Below are positions 35,655-43,334 of a stretch of 64,000 nt of DNA, piece after piece. The notes under the pieces were generated by a model. That model worked only from the letters and a program-made list of their open reading frames with translations, did no database searches and was not told the DNA's origin. This stretch comes from Aurantimonas manganoxydans SI85-9A1 (GTDB lineage: Bacteria; Pseudomonadota; Alphaproteobacteria; Rhizobiales; Rhizobiaceae). Location: assembly GCF_000153465.1 (NCBI RefSeq), contig NZ_CH672387.1:833180-897179 (forward strand), given 5' to 3'. Made by a program: the position numbers and the translations under genes. Each line of letters opens with the position of its first letter. Positions within the stretch are counted from its first letter, which is position 1.

Positions 35655-37355
35655 ATGGCGACGACAGGCACCGCGGATACGGGCGGACACGGCGAACTGG
35701 CGGCACTGAAGGCAGAGGCGATGGTGACCGGCCCCGTTGCCGGGTCGGACTATCTCATCGTGCTGCCGGTGGTGATCTGCTTCATCTTCGGGGCAGCGCT
35801 CCTGATGATGCGCAAGCGCACAAACCGTCAGCCGTGGATCGCGATCCCTGGCCTTGTACTGCTCTTCGCCGTCGATCTGGCACTTCTCGCCAAGGTCGCG
35901 ACCGAGGGAACGCAGACCATGATGATGGGTGGCTGGAAACCGCCCTTCGGCATTGCTTTCACCGTCGATCTGATGGGGGCTTTGTTTGTCACCGTAACCG
36001 GTTTCGTCGCGCTGGCCTGCGGGATCTATGCCGTCGCATCCATCTCCCCGACCGAGCGGCGCTACGGCTTTTACCCGTTTCTGTTCCTGATGATCGGCGG
36101 CGTCTCCGGCGCCTTCCTGACCGGCGACATCTTCAACCTCTATGTCTGGCTCGAGGTGCTGCTGATCGGATCCTTCGGGCTCCTGATCCTGGGCTCCGAA
36201 CACGAACAGCTCGACGGCGCGACCAAGTACTGCTTCCTGAACCTCGTCGGCACGACGCTGTTTCTGATCACCACCGCCTATCTTTACGGCGTGTTCGGCA
36301 CGCTCAACATGGCCGATATCGCGGCGAAGGCCGCAACGATGGAGGGTGACAGCGCCGTCACCATCATCGCCGTCATGTATCTCGTCGCCTTCGCGCTGAA
36401 GGCGGCTGCCTTCCCGCTGAACGCTTGGTTGCCGGCCTCCTATCACACGCCGCGCTTCGTCGTGTCTGCGCTGTTCGCGGGCTTGCTGACCAAGGTCGGC
36501 GTCTACGGCATCATGCGCGTCCTGATGATGCTGTTTCCGCCCGAACATCAGGTGCTGGTGCCGCTGATCGCGTGGATTGCCGGTCTGACGATGCTTTTGG
36601 GCGCACTCGGCGCTTTGGCGCAGACCGATCTCCGACGGCTCCTGAACTATATGGTGATTGCGGGCATCGGCACGATCCTTGCCGGTCTTGCCGTGCCGCA
36701 GGTCGCGTCCGTGATGGTGGCGCAGGCCGATGGCGAGGCTGCCATGCTTGCGACCGCCGCGGCAATTCCTGCGGCCCAGACGGGGCTGGCGGGAGCGATC
36801 TACTACGCGCTGCATTCCATCGTCGTGATGACGGCTCTGTTCCTGGCCGCCGGCGTTGCGGCACGCCTCAACGGTTCGTCCTCACTGGCTGAAATGGGTG
36901 GGCTCTGGCGCCGCTATCCGCTGCTGGCGGCTCTCATGCTGGTGTTCCTGTTCGGCGTGTCGGGCCTGCCGCCCTTCTCCGGTTTCTGGCCGAAGGTTGC
37001 GCTGGTTCGCGCGACGATTCTCGCCGATTTGCCGTGGCTTGCGGCGACCATTCTGGTGTCCGGCTTCCTCCTGACCATTGCCAGTGCCCGGGTCTTCGCT
37101 TTGGCTTTCTGGCGTCCGCTACCGGCGATGAGCGCAGCAGGCAGCGATGGCGAAGCCGGTCAGATCGAGAGGGAGCAATTCCAGGCGCCGGGACCCGACA
37201 AGCCATTGTCGCTCATTCCGCTACTGGCGCTGGCCGCGTTCGTGGTTGCCGCCGGCGTATGGCCCGAATGGCTGGCTCAGCTGACCAGCGCGGCGGCGGC
37301 AGGCGTTCTTGATCCGGCGGCCTATCTGCAATCGGTGTTCGGAGGCGCGTCGTGA
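35655..37355 (+). CDS. mrpD: Na+/H+ antiporter subunit MrpD (NuoM/NuoN-like)
   Basis: A 566-residue antiporter-like membrane subunit. Conserved features are FLTGDIFNLYVWLEVLLIGS, with the essential helix-5 Glu, the Lys of FALKAAAFPLNAWLPASYHT, LFAGLLTKVGVYGIMRVL, and SGLPPFSGFWPK. The ATG at 35655 comes one base after the mrpC stop. Residues 1-35 form a Gly/Thr/Ala-rich hydrophilic leader before the first helix, longer than in many homologs, so an internal start cannot be excluded. It overlaps the mrpE GTG by four bases. Confidence 0.95.
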   Translation: MATTGTADTGGHGELAALKAEAMVTGPVAGSDYLIVLPVVICFIFGAALLMMRKRTNRQPWIAIPGLVLLFAVDLALLAKVATEGTQTMMMGGWKPPFGIAFTVDLMGALFVTVTGFVALACGIYAVASISPTERRYGFYPFLFLMIGGVSGAFLTGDIFNLYVWLEVLLIGSFGLLILGSEHEQLDGATKYCFLNLVGTTLFLITTAYLYGVFGTLNMADIAAKAATMEGDSAVTIIAVMYLVAFALKAAAFPLNAWLPASYHTPRFVVSALFAGLLTKVGVYGIMRVLMMLFPPEHQVLVPLIAWIAGLTMLLGALGALAQTDLRRLLNYMVIAGIGTILAGLAVPQVASVMVAQADGEAAMLATAAAIPAAQTGLAGAIYYALHSIVVMTALFLAAGVAARLNGSSSLAEMGGLWRRYPLLAALMLVFLFGVSGLPPFSGFWPKVALVRATILADLPWLAATILVSGFLLTIASARVFALAFWRPLPAMSAAGSDGEAGQIEREQFQAPGPDKPLSLIPLLALAAFVVAAGVWPEWLAQLTSAAAAGVLDPAAYLQSVFGGAS

Positions 37356-37825
37356 GGCTCTCGCTCTTCAACCTTGTTCTGGCGCTGATCTGGGTCATCG
37401 TCTCCGGGTCGTTTACGCTCATCAACCTTCTGTTCGGCTTCGCGCTCGGTGCAGCCGCGCTCTACCTCATCCGCGAGCAGGTCGGCACGGTCGGCTATAT
37501 CGGCCGTGCGAAACGGATATTCGCGCTGATCTTGCTGTTCCTGGTCGAACTCATCAAATCGGCCTGGCGTGTGGCGGTCCTGGTGCTGAAGCCGCGTATG
37601 GATCTGAAGCCCGGGATATTTGCCTATCCGCTGAAGGTGGAGAGCGATTTCGAGATTACGCTGCTGGCCAACCTCATCACCCTGACGCCGGGCACGCTGT
37701 CGGTCGATGTGTCCGAGGATCGCTCTACCCTTTATGTGCACGCCATCGACTGTTCTGACCCCGAAGCTGCCCGTGCGGATATCGCCACCGGGTTCGAGGC
37801 CAAGATCCTGGAAGCGTTCCGATGA
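37352..37825 (+). CDS. mrpE: Na+/H+ antiporter subunit MrpE
   Basis: A 157-residue subunit with two or three N-terminal helices and a cytoplasmic C-terminal half. The family segment [19 protein letters not shown] lies near 107-125 and is followed by LYVHAIDC. The start codon is GTG, overlapping the mrpD stop (GTGA). The stop overlaps the mrpF ATG. MrpE is needed for full transport capacity but not for the core channel in studied systems. Confidence 0.95.
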   Translation: MRLSLFNLVLALIWVIVSGSFTLINLLFGFALGAAALYLIREQVGTVGYIGRAKRIFALILLFLVELIKSAWRVAVLVLKPRMDLKPGIFAYPLKVESDFEITLLANLITLTPGTLSVDVSEDRSTLYVHAIDCSDPEAARADIATGFEAKILEAFR

Positions 37826-38196
37826 GCCTTCATGATTTCGCAGTGGGCCTCTTTGCGATCTCCGTGGATGTCGCATTGGTGCTCTTGGGCCTCGCCTTTT
37901 TCTTCACCGTGATCCGCATCATGGTCGGACCGACGCTGCCGGACCGGGTACTCGGCCTCGACATGCTGACCAGCGTCGCCATCGGCTTCATTGCCGTCAT
38001 CGGCATCGACACGGGCTTCACGCTCTATGTCGATATCGCGATCGCGCTCGGCCTCGTCGGCTTCCTGGCAACGGTGGCCTTTGCGCGATTCATCCAGGCG
38101 CGCGGCAAGACCGAGGAAGAACGCTTAGAGGCATTGCCGTTCCGCGATCCGCAATCGCGTCACGTCGAGCCGCTTGAGGAAGGGAAGACGAAATGA
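37822..38196 (+). CDS. mrpF: Na+/H+ antiporter subunit MrpF
   Basis: A 124-residue subunit with three membrane helices. The family motif [20 protein letters not shown] lies at about 36-55 and includes the Asp implicated in ion passage. The C-terminal 35 residues are charged and extend beyond the typical 90-residue family length. Start and stop overlap the neighbours by four bases. Confidence 0.95.
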   Translation: MSLHDFAVGLFAISVDVALVLLGLAFFFTVIRIMVGPTLPDRVLGLDMLTSVAIGFIAVIGIDTGFTLYVDIAIALGLVGFLATVAFARFIQARGKTEEERLEALPFRDPQSRHVEPLEEGKTK

Positions 38197-38594
38197 TCGC
38201 CGACCTCGTCCTCATCGTCTCCGCACTCCTGATGCTGGCCGGTGCCGCCTTTGCTGCCATCGCGGCAATGGGCATCCTGCGGCTGCCGGACCTCTACACC
38301 CGGATGCATTCGGCCTCGAAGGCCGGATCGGTCGGATCGGGCATGCTGCTGATCGCACTGGCGCTGACGGCGGATTCTACTCCGGTGGCGCTTCGGGCGC
38401 TCGCTGCGGTCGCGTTCTTTCTGTTGACTGCGCCGCTGTCGGCGCACCTCCTCGCCAAGGCGTCCTATGCGGTTGGCTATCAGCTCTGGCCCCAGTCGGT
38501 GCTCGATGAAATGCCGCCGGTTCAACCGACGACGGAAGCGTCCCAGACGCCCCATCCGACCGTTCCTGCCGACCGGAACGGCGGGCAGGCCTGA
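38193..38594 (+). CDS. mrpG: Na+/H+ antiporter subunit MrpG
   Basis: A 133-residue subunit with three helices and the family segment [20 protein letters not shown] at about 30-49. A Pro/Thr-rich tail of about 25 residues follows the last helix. The ATG overlaps the mrpF stop (ATGA). It ends the Mrp operon; no hairpin follows before the DUF423 gene 25 bases on, so that gene may be co-transcribed. Confidence 0.95.
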   Translation: MIADLVLIVSALLMLAGAAFAAIAAMGILRLPDLYTRMHSASKAGSVGSGMLLIALALTADSTPVALRALAAVAFFLLTAPLSAHLLAKASYAVGYQLWPQSVLDEMPPVQPTTEASQTPHPTVPADRNGGQA

Positions 38595-38619
38595 TAGGTC
38601 GGTTTACAAAGGCGTCCCC

Positions 38620-38988
38620 ATGACCGCACTCCTTGTCTGCTTCGCCGGCCTCTTCGGAGCCGCAGGCGTCGTTGGGGCTGCCGTGGCAGCGCATGGCGGC
38701 GGCGACGCACAGTTGGCTGCGACCGCCGCGGCGATTGCTCTCGTCCACGCACCATCGCTGCTCGGCCTTGCCGCGTTCGTTTCCAGAATGCCGCGGCTCG
38801 CTCCGCTGTCCGGCCTCCTGACCATTGTTGGAACGCTTCTGTTTTCCGGTGATCTGGCGGCCCGAATTGCCTGGGGCGAGCGACTGTTCGCCAATGCCGC
38901 GCCCCTCGGCGGAACCCTGCTGATCGCAGGTTGGCTCATGGTCGGCGTCGCCGGAATCGGGCTCGCCATACGCCGCCCCACATCGTAG
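38620..38988 (+). CDS. DUF423 (YgdD-like) small membrane protein
   Basis: A 122-residue protein with four predicted membrane helices. It fits the DUF423 pattern: an N-terminal GLFGAAGVVGAAVAAHGG, an ALVHAPSLLGLAAF helix, a LFSGDLAARIAWGE turn and a final APLGGTLLIAGWLMVGVAGI. The conserved His and the PxGG turn are recognisable. Function of the family is unknown. The ATG at 38620 was chosen because the frame upstream overlaps mrpG and is not hydrophobic. It could ride on mrp transcription. Confidence 0.82.
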   Translation: MTALLVCFAGLFGAAGVVGAAVAAHGGGDAQLAATAAAIALVHAPSLLGLAAFVSRMPRLAPLSGLLTIVGTLLFSGDLAARIAWGERLFANAAPLGGTLLIAGWLMVGVAGIGLAIRRPTS

Positions 38989-39054
38989 CCGACGAACCGG
39001 GCGCAGGTCGCAGCGCCGTTTCACCTGCCGCAGTCCATTTCATGGGAGAGGATC

Positions 39055-39843
39055 ATGACAAACGGGTTCGACCAAGCGCTCTTCGCAGGCCAGACGGTCG
39101 TCGTCACCGGGGCCGGGCGCGGGATCGGCGCTGCGGTCGCGCGGACGTTCCTTGCGACGGGTGCGGCAGTTGTCGCCCATGTCGGCCGCACCGTGGAGCA
39201 TGCGGAGAATGACCTTCTGGCAGGCCTACCCGATGCGCACCGCGCGCGGCTGACGGCGCTCGTGGGGGATTTGGCGCAGCCGGACGGTGGCGAAACGCTG
39301 GCACGCGCTATCCTCGCGGAGACCGGTGACCGCATCGACGTTCTCGTCAACAATGCAGGCACGATGGGCGGCCGGGTTGCTGCCGGCGAGGTAACGCAGG
39401 CCCAGTACGATCAGGTCGTCGATCTGAACGTTCGCTCGGTCGTCACGCTGACGACCGCGCTGCTGCCCGCGCTGAAGGCGACCGGAGGGGCGTCTATCGT
39501 CAACACCTCGTCGATCTCGGCGACGATCGGGGGCAGTGCCGGTTCGTCGCTCTATTCGGCGTCGAAGGCGTTCATCTCGACCTGGACGCGGGCGCTCGCC
39601 CGCGAACTCGCGCCCGACCATATTCGCGTCAACGCGGTGTCGCCGGGCACCATCATGACCGACTTCCACCGCCGTTACTCGACACAGGAAAAGCTCGACG
39701 CAACGGCGGCATCGATCCCGCTGAAGCGGCTCGGCACTGCCGAGGACTGCGCGCCGGCCTATCTGTTTCTCGCCAGTCCCATCCTGTCCGGATACGTGAC
39801 CGGACAGGTGATCGAGGTGAATGGCGGCCAGTTCATGGGCTGA
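39055..39843 (+). CDS. SDR-family NAD(P)-dependent oxidoreductase
   Basis: Classical short-chain dehydrogenase of 262 residues. The coenzyme motif is VTGAGRGIGAAVART (about 16-30), the structural NNAG is LVNNAGTMGG near 97, and the catalytic Ser-Tyr-Lys is SSISATIGGS with YSASKAF (about 141-170). The C-terminus has VNAVSPGTIMTDF and YVTGQVIEVNGGQFMG, as in FabG-like enzymes. The substrate cannot be identified. GGGAGAGGATC precedes the ATG. It is convergent with prfC, with a short CTCGC/GCGAG hairpin at 39865-39881 in the gap. Confidence 0.9.
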   Translation: MTNGFDQALFAGQTVVVTGAGRGIGAAVARTFLATGAAVVAHVGRTVEHAENDLLAGLPDAHRARLTALVGDLAQPDGGETLARAILAETGDRIDVLVNNAGTMGGRVAAGEVTQAQYDQVVDLNVRSVVTLTTALLPALKATGGASIVNTSSISATIGGSAGSSLYSASKAFISTWTRALARELAPDHIRVNAVSPGTIMTDFHRRYSTQEKLDATAASIPLKRLGTAEDCAPAYLFLASPILSGYVTGQVIEVNGGQFMG

Positions 39844-39864
39844 GGCCGGCAGAGGCAGGCACAT

Positions 39865-39881
39865 CTCGCGACAATTGCGAG
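39865..39881. terminator. Weak hairpin between convergent SDR gene and prfC
   Basis: CTCGC (39865-39869) pairs with GCGAG (39877-39881); flanking CACA and TGTG can add four pairs after a small internal loop. There is no T-tract. Placement in the 49-base convergent gap is the main argument. Confidence 0.3.
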
Positions 39882-39892
39882 CCTGTGGCCAG

Positions 39893-41509
39893 CTACTGTC
39901 CGACGATCTCGCGGGTAGAATCGAAGACGATGTCCTTGTTGCGGTCCTGGATGTAACGCAGGTCCCATTCGTCCCGGCACAGATAGACCGGCCGCTCGTC
40001 GCGATCGCGCGCGACATGGGTGACGTTGTCCTTGACGAAGGCCTGCAGGGTCGACTCGTTTTCGCAGCGGATCCAGCGCGCCACGTTGAACGGCACCGGC
40101 TCGAAGCTGACATCGGCCTTGTATTCTCCGGCGATGCGGGAGGCGAGCACGTCCAGTTGCAGGGGGCCGACGACGCCGACGATCCAGTCGGAGCCGATCG
40201 ACGAGCGGAAGACCTGCACCAGACCTTCCTCGGCCAGATCCTCAAGACCCCGGCGAAGCTGTTTCAGCTTCATCGAATCTTCGAGCCGGACACGGCGGAG
40301 CACTTCCGGCGCGAAGGCGGGAAGCCCCGTGAACCGGAAGCTTTCGCCTTCGGTCAGCGTGTCGCCGACGCGCAGTGTGCCGTGGTTTGGAATGCCGATG
40401 ACGTCGCCGGCGAAAGCTTCTTCCGTCAGCGCGCGTTCCTGGGCGAAGAAGTAGATCGGATTCGACACGGCCAGTTGCTTGGCCGAGCGGACATGGTCGA
40501 GCTTCATGCCGCGCTTGAAATGGCCGGAGCAGAACCGCACGAAGGCGACACGGTCGCGGTGCTTGGGATCCATGTTCGCCTGCACCTTGAAGACGAAGCC
40601 GGACACTTTGTCGCCCTCCGGGGCGATGGGCCCCTTGTCGGAAGGTTGCGGCCGCGGTGCCGGGGCATGCGCGGCAATCAGGTCCATCAGGCGGTCGACG
40701 GCGAAGTTCTGCAATGCGCTGCCGAAGACCACCGGGGTCAGATGACCCTGGCGATAGGCGACGGGGTCGAAATCGGCATAGCCCTCGGCCGCGAGCTCCG
40801 CCGCATCGCGGAAGCCGGCATAGGTGTCGGGGTGCATCACCTTGGCGAGACCGGGATCGTCCAGGCCGCCCTCGAAATGCACCGTCTTGTCGCTGCCGGC
40901 GACGAGAAAGTCGTTGGCGGCAAGATCGTAGCAGCCTTTGAACAAGCCGCCCTGGCCGACCGGCCAGACCACCGGCGCGACGGTGAGGGCGAGCTGCTCC
41001 TCGATCTGATCGAGCAGTTCGAAGGGGTCGAGGCCTTCGCGGTCGATCTTGTTGATGAAGGTGACAATCGGGATGTCGCGCAGCCGGCAGATCTCGAACA
41101 GCTTGCGCGTCTGCGCCTCGATGCCCTTGGCTGCGTCGATCACCATGATCGCGCTGTCGACGGCGGTCAGCGTCCGATAGGTATCCTCGGAAAAGTCACT
41201 GTGGCCGGGGGTGTCGAGCAGGTTGAAGGTGATGCCGTGCTTCTCGAAGGTCATGACCGAGGAGGTGACCGAGATGCCGCGGTTCTTCTCGATGTCCATC
41301 CAGTCGGATTTGGCGCGCCGGCCATTGCCTTTGGAGCGGACGGCACCGGCCATCTCGATGGCGCCGCCGGCCAGAAGCAGCTTCTCGGTTAGCGTCGTCT
41401 TGCCGGCGTCGGGATGCGAGATGATGGCGAAGGTGCGCCGGGTCGTATGATCGGATCGCGTGGCCGAGGCATTGGCACGGGTCGGCAGGGTATCGGCGGT
41501 CGCGCTCAC
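39893..41509 (-). CDS. prfC: Peptide chain release factor 3
   Basis: GTPase that recycles RF1/RF2 from the ribosome after peptide release. The 538-residue protein has G1 ISHPDAGKTTLTEKLLL, G2 region KNRGISVTSSVM, G3 LLDTPGHSDF, G4 FINKIDRE, and the RF3-specific domain with YADFDPVAYRQGHLTPVVFG and the C-terminal RDEWDLRYIQDRNKDI. The proposed start is GTG at 41509, with GGAG nine bases upstream (in CTGGAGAAGTTTCTC). An ATG at 41548 would add 13 residues but has no ribosome-binding site. The gene stands alone, divergent from the rsfS block across about 600 bases. Confidence 0.95.
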   Translation of the reverse strand: MSATADTLPTRANASATRSDHTTRRTFAIISHPDAGKTTLTEKLLLAGGAIEMAGAVRSKGNGRRAKSDWMDIEKNRGISVTSSVMTFEKHGITFNLLDTPGHSDFSEDTYRTLTAVDSAIMVIDAAKGIEAQTRKLFEICRLRDIPIVTFINKIDREGLDPFELLDQIEEQLALTVAPVVWPVGQGGLFKGCYDLAANDFLVAGSDKTVHFEGGLDDPGLAKVMHPDTYAGFRDAAELAAEGYADFDPVAYRQGHLTPVVFGSALQNFAVDRLMDLIAAHAPAPRPQPSDKGPIAPEGDKVSGFVFKVQANMDPKHRDRVAFVRFCSGHFKRGMKLDHVRSAKQLAVSNPIYFFAQERALTEEAFAGDVIGIPNHGTLRVGDTLTEGESFRFTGLPAFAPEVLRRVRLEDSMKLKQLRRGLEDLAEEGLVQVFRSSIGSDWIVGVVGPLQLDVLASRIAGEYKADVSFEPVPFNVARWIRCENESTLQAFVKDNVTHVARDRDERPVYLCRDEWDLRYIQDRNKDIVFDSTREIVGQ

Positions 41510-42107
41510 GAGAAACTTCTCCAGATCGAAATGGTGTTGCCGCACCATGCGGCGGCGGGGCCGAACGCCGGTTGGCGGTCAGTCGCGTCGGGACGCCGGA
41601 TGGCCGTTCGGTTCTGCCCGCGGAACGTCGCCGGCGACGCGCTCCTGCAACTGCATGCCGCCAGATAGTCGCTTTCGGTGCAAATTGCACGCCCGCTGCA
41701 TTGGCGTGCAGGTGTCTTTGGCGGAATCCCAATCGGCTACGTGCCGGATGCCATTGTCGCAGGGCAGGGCGGTCGTCCTGGAAGTTGCGAGGTCGGCGCC
41801 GGGCCACTGCCATCCGGGACGCAGGCGTATCCTAGCTCCAACTGTCACTCGTTCTAGGTGGTGCTGGCTATGGTGGCACAAGTGGTGCGTTAGGGTGCGC
41901 CCAGTCGCTCCGCCCAAACACGACGGAATGATCGCGCGTTGCTACCCGGGTTAGAGAACGACCTGACACCCGTGTCGCGTTGTGCTGTCGCCGCAACGGG
42001 AGTTCTGCTGATTGCGCCAGATGTCTTGAAACGGACACGGATGGCTGCCTACATGAGACCTGATCAGGGCCAATCGGGACTCTGGTCCGCGCCCGTGGAA
42101 AGGGAAA
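41510..42107. other. Gene-free interval of about 600 bases between prfC and rsfS
   Basis: No frame here has a recognisable protein or the third-position bias of the neighbours. In many Hyphomicrobiales the genes ahead of rsfS are obgE, proB, proA and nadD; none is present, and no nadD fragment could be read. It contains a pair of inverted repeats at 41678-41711 and a GGTG-rich stretch near 41855-41900, and must hold the prfC and rsfS promoters. Confidence 0.6.
41678..41711. promoter_or_regulatory. Two adjacent palindromes upstream of prfC
   Basis: GTGCAA-A-TTGCAC (41678-41690) is a perfect 13-base palindrome, and CTGCA-TTGGCG-TGCAG (41696-41711) follows five bases later. They share a TGCA core with the nearby CTGCAACTGCAT. 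They lie about 170 bases upstream of the prfC start in the gene-free interval. An operator or a small structured RNA are both possible; nothing decides between them. Confidence 0.35.
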
Positions 42108-42533
42108 TTGACACTGAGACCTGCGGCTGAAACGAAGGACGTCTTCGAGACCTCTCCTTCTGACGCGCCCGCCACCGATGCTACGGTTGGCCGGTCCGCA
42201 ATCGAACTCGTCACCTCGAGTCTGGAAGATTCGAAGGGCGAAGACATCGTCTCCATTGACATGCAGGGCAAGTCCGCACTGGCCGATCACATGGTGATCG
42301 TTTCCGGTCGGTCGAACCGTCATGTCAGCGCCGTCGCCGGCAACCTCCTTCGGGATCTCAAGCAGCAAGGCTTCGGGTCTGAGATGAAGGTGGAAGGCCT
42401 GCAGAACGGCGACTGGGTACTGATCGATACGGGCGACATCATCGTCCATATCTTCCGTCCCGAAGTCCGCAGCTTCTACAACATCGAGAAGATGTGGACG
42501 GTCGGCGACGCCGGAGATTCGACGGTACACTAG
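42108..42533 (+). CDS. rsfS: Ribosomal silencing factor RsfS
   Basis: Protein of the Iojap/RsfS family that binds ribosomal protein L14 and blocks subunit joining during nutrient stress. The 141-residue sequence has DIVSIDMQGKSALADHMVIV, SGRSNRHVSAVAGNLLRDLK, GLQNGDWVLIDTGDIIVHIF and RPEVRSFYNIEKMW, all typical. The first 30 residues are a non-conserved leader. The start is a TTG at 42108 directly behind a GGAAAGGGAA ribosome-binding site; no ATG precedes the conserved part. It heads the rsfS-rlmH-envC-ctpA block. Confidence 0.93.
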   Translation: MTLRPAAETKDVFETSPSDAPATDATVGRSAIELVTSSLEDSKGEDIVSIDMQGKSALADHMVIVSGRSNRHVSAVAGNLLRDLKQQGFGSEMKVEGLQNGDWVLIDTGDIIVHIFRPEVRSFYNIEKMWTVGDAGDSTVH

Positions 42534-42538
42534 AGCCC

Positions 42539-42567
42539 TGCGCGTCCCCGAAGGGGACGTCGCAGTT
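42539..42567 (+). terminator. Hairpin between rsfS and rlmH
   Basis: CGTCCCC (42543-42549) and GGGGACG (42553-42559) pair around GAA, and TGCG/CGCA (42539-42542 and 42561-42564) extend the stem across a one-base bulge; GTTTCT follows. It could be a partial terminator or a processing site that sets the rlmH level. Confidence 0.45.
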
Positions 42568-42644
42568 TCTGGACCGCGGCGGCGAGGCTGGCTGTGGCCA
42601 GAACATAACGATGAGCAGGCTTCGGCCGAGAAGGAGCTCGGGCG

Positions 42645-43127
42645 ATGCGGCTGACCATTGTGGCCATCGGGCGGATGAAAGCCGGTCCCGAGCGTGAGCT
42701 TGCTGATCGCTATCTTGATCGCCTCAAGAAGACGGGCGGAGCGCTGGGGCTGGATTATGCCGGCCTTTCCGAATTCCCCGAATCGCGTCTGTCCACGACA
42801 GCCGAACGAAAACGCGACGAGGCGGCGCGGCTGATTGCGCCCTTGGCGGAGGCGAGTGTGCGGATCGTTCTCGACGAAAGGGGGCGAACGCTTTCGTCGG
42901 AAGAGTTCGCAGCAGCATTGGCAGATTTTCGCGATGCGGGACGGCGCGATGCTGCAGTCCTCATCGGCGGCCCCGACGGCCATGATGAGGCGCTCCGGTC
43001 TTCAGCCGATCTGGCGCTATCGCTCGGTCGCCTGACCTATCCCCATCAGATCGCGCGCATTCTCATCGCCGAGCAGCTCTACCGCGCGGCGACCATCCTG
43101 GCGGGCCATCCCTACCACCGGAGCTGA
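42645..43127 (+). CDS. rlmH: 23S rRNA (pseudouridine1915-N3)-methyltransferase RlmH
   Basis: SPOUT-class methyltransferase that modifies pseudouridine 1915 of 23S rRNA in the 70S ribosome. The 160-residue protein starts MRLTIVAIGRMKAGPEREL and contains the SAM-binding trefoil-knot signatures LDERGRTLSSEEFA, LIGGPDGHDE and the C-terminal LTYPHQIARILIAEQLYRA ending in GHPYHRS, the invariant tail. GAAGGAGCTCGGGCG precedes the ATG. Adjacent rsfS also targets the large subunit. Confidence 0.97.
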   Translation: MRLTIVAIGRMKAGPERELADRYLDRLKKTGGALGLDYAGLSEFPESRLSTTAERKRDEAARLIAPLAEASVRIVLDERGRTLSSEEFAAALADFRDAGRRDAAVLIGGPDGHDEALRSSADLALSLGRLTYPHQIARILIAEQLYRAATILAGHPYHRS

Positions 43128-43191
43128 TCTACAGGGCCGGACAGGCAACGAGAGATGCGGTCCGGGGGGCGGCAACGGGAACTGCCGGGAT

Positions 43192-43222
43192 GTGCGGGCC
43201 AAGATTGTGGATATGCCCGCAC
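43192..43222 (+). promoter_or_regulatory. Stem-loop in the rlmH-envC gap
   Basis: GTGCGGGC (43192-43199) pairs with GCCCGCAC (43215-43222) across a 15-base loop, about 110 bases ahead of the envC-like start. No T-tract follows, so it is more likely an mRNA leader structure or operator than a terminator. Confidence 0.35.
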
Positions 43223-43334
43223 GGTGGCGTTCGCAGCCTGCTCGTCAGGCGATGGTTGATTGCTTGTTAACGGCCTGATTCTATCCTCCAAATCAGCTAT
43301 GACATCCCTGCGATTTGCACGGGGAAGGGCGGTC

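Noticed and set aside
41868-42983. Minus-strand frame of 371 codons across the rsfS-rlmH area
   Set aside because: It overlaps two conserved plus-strand genes and shows no family resemblance; it reflects high GC.
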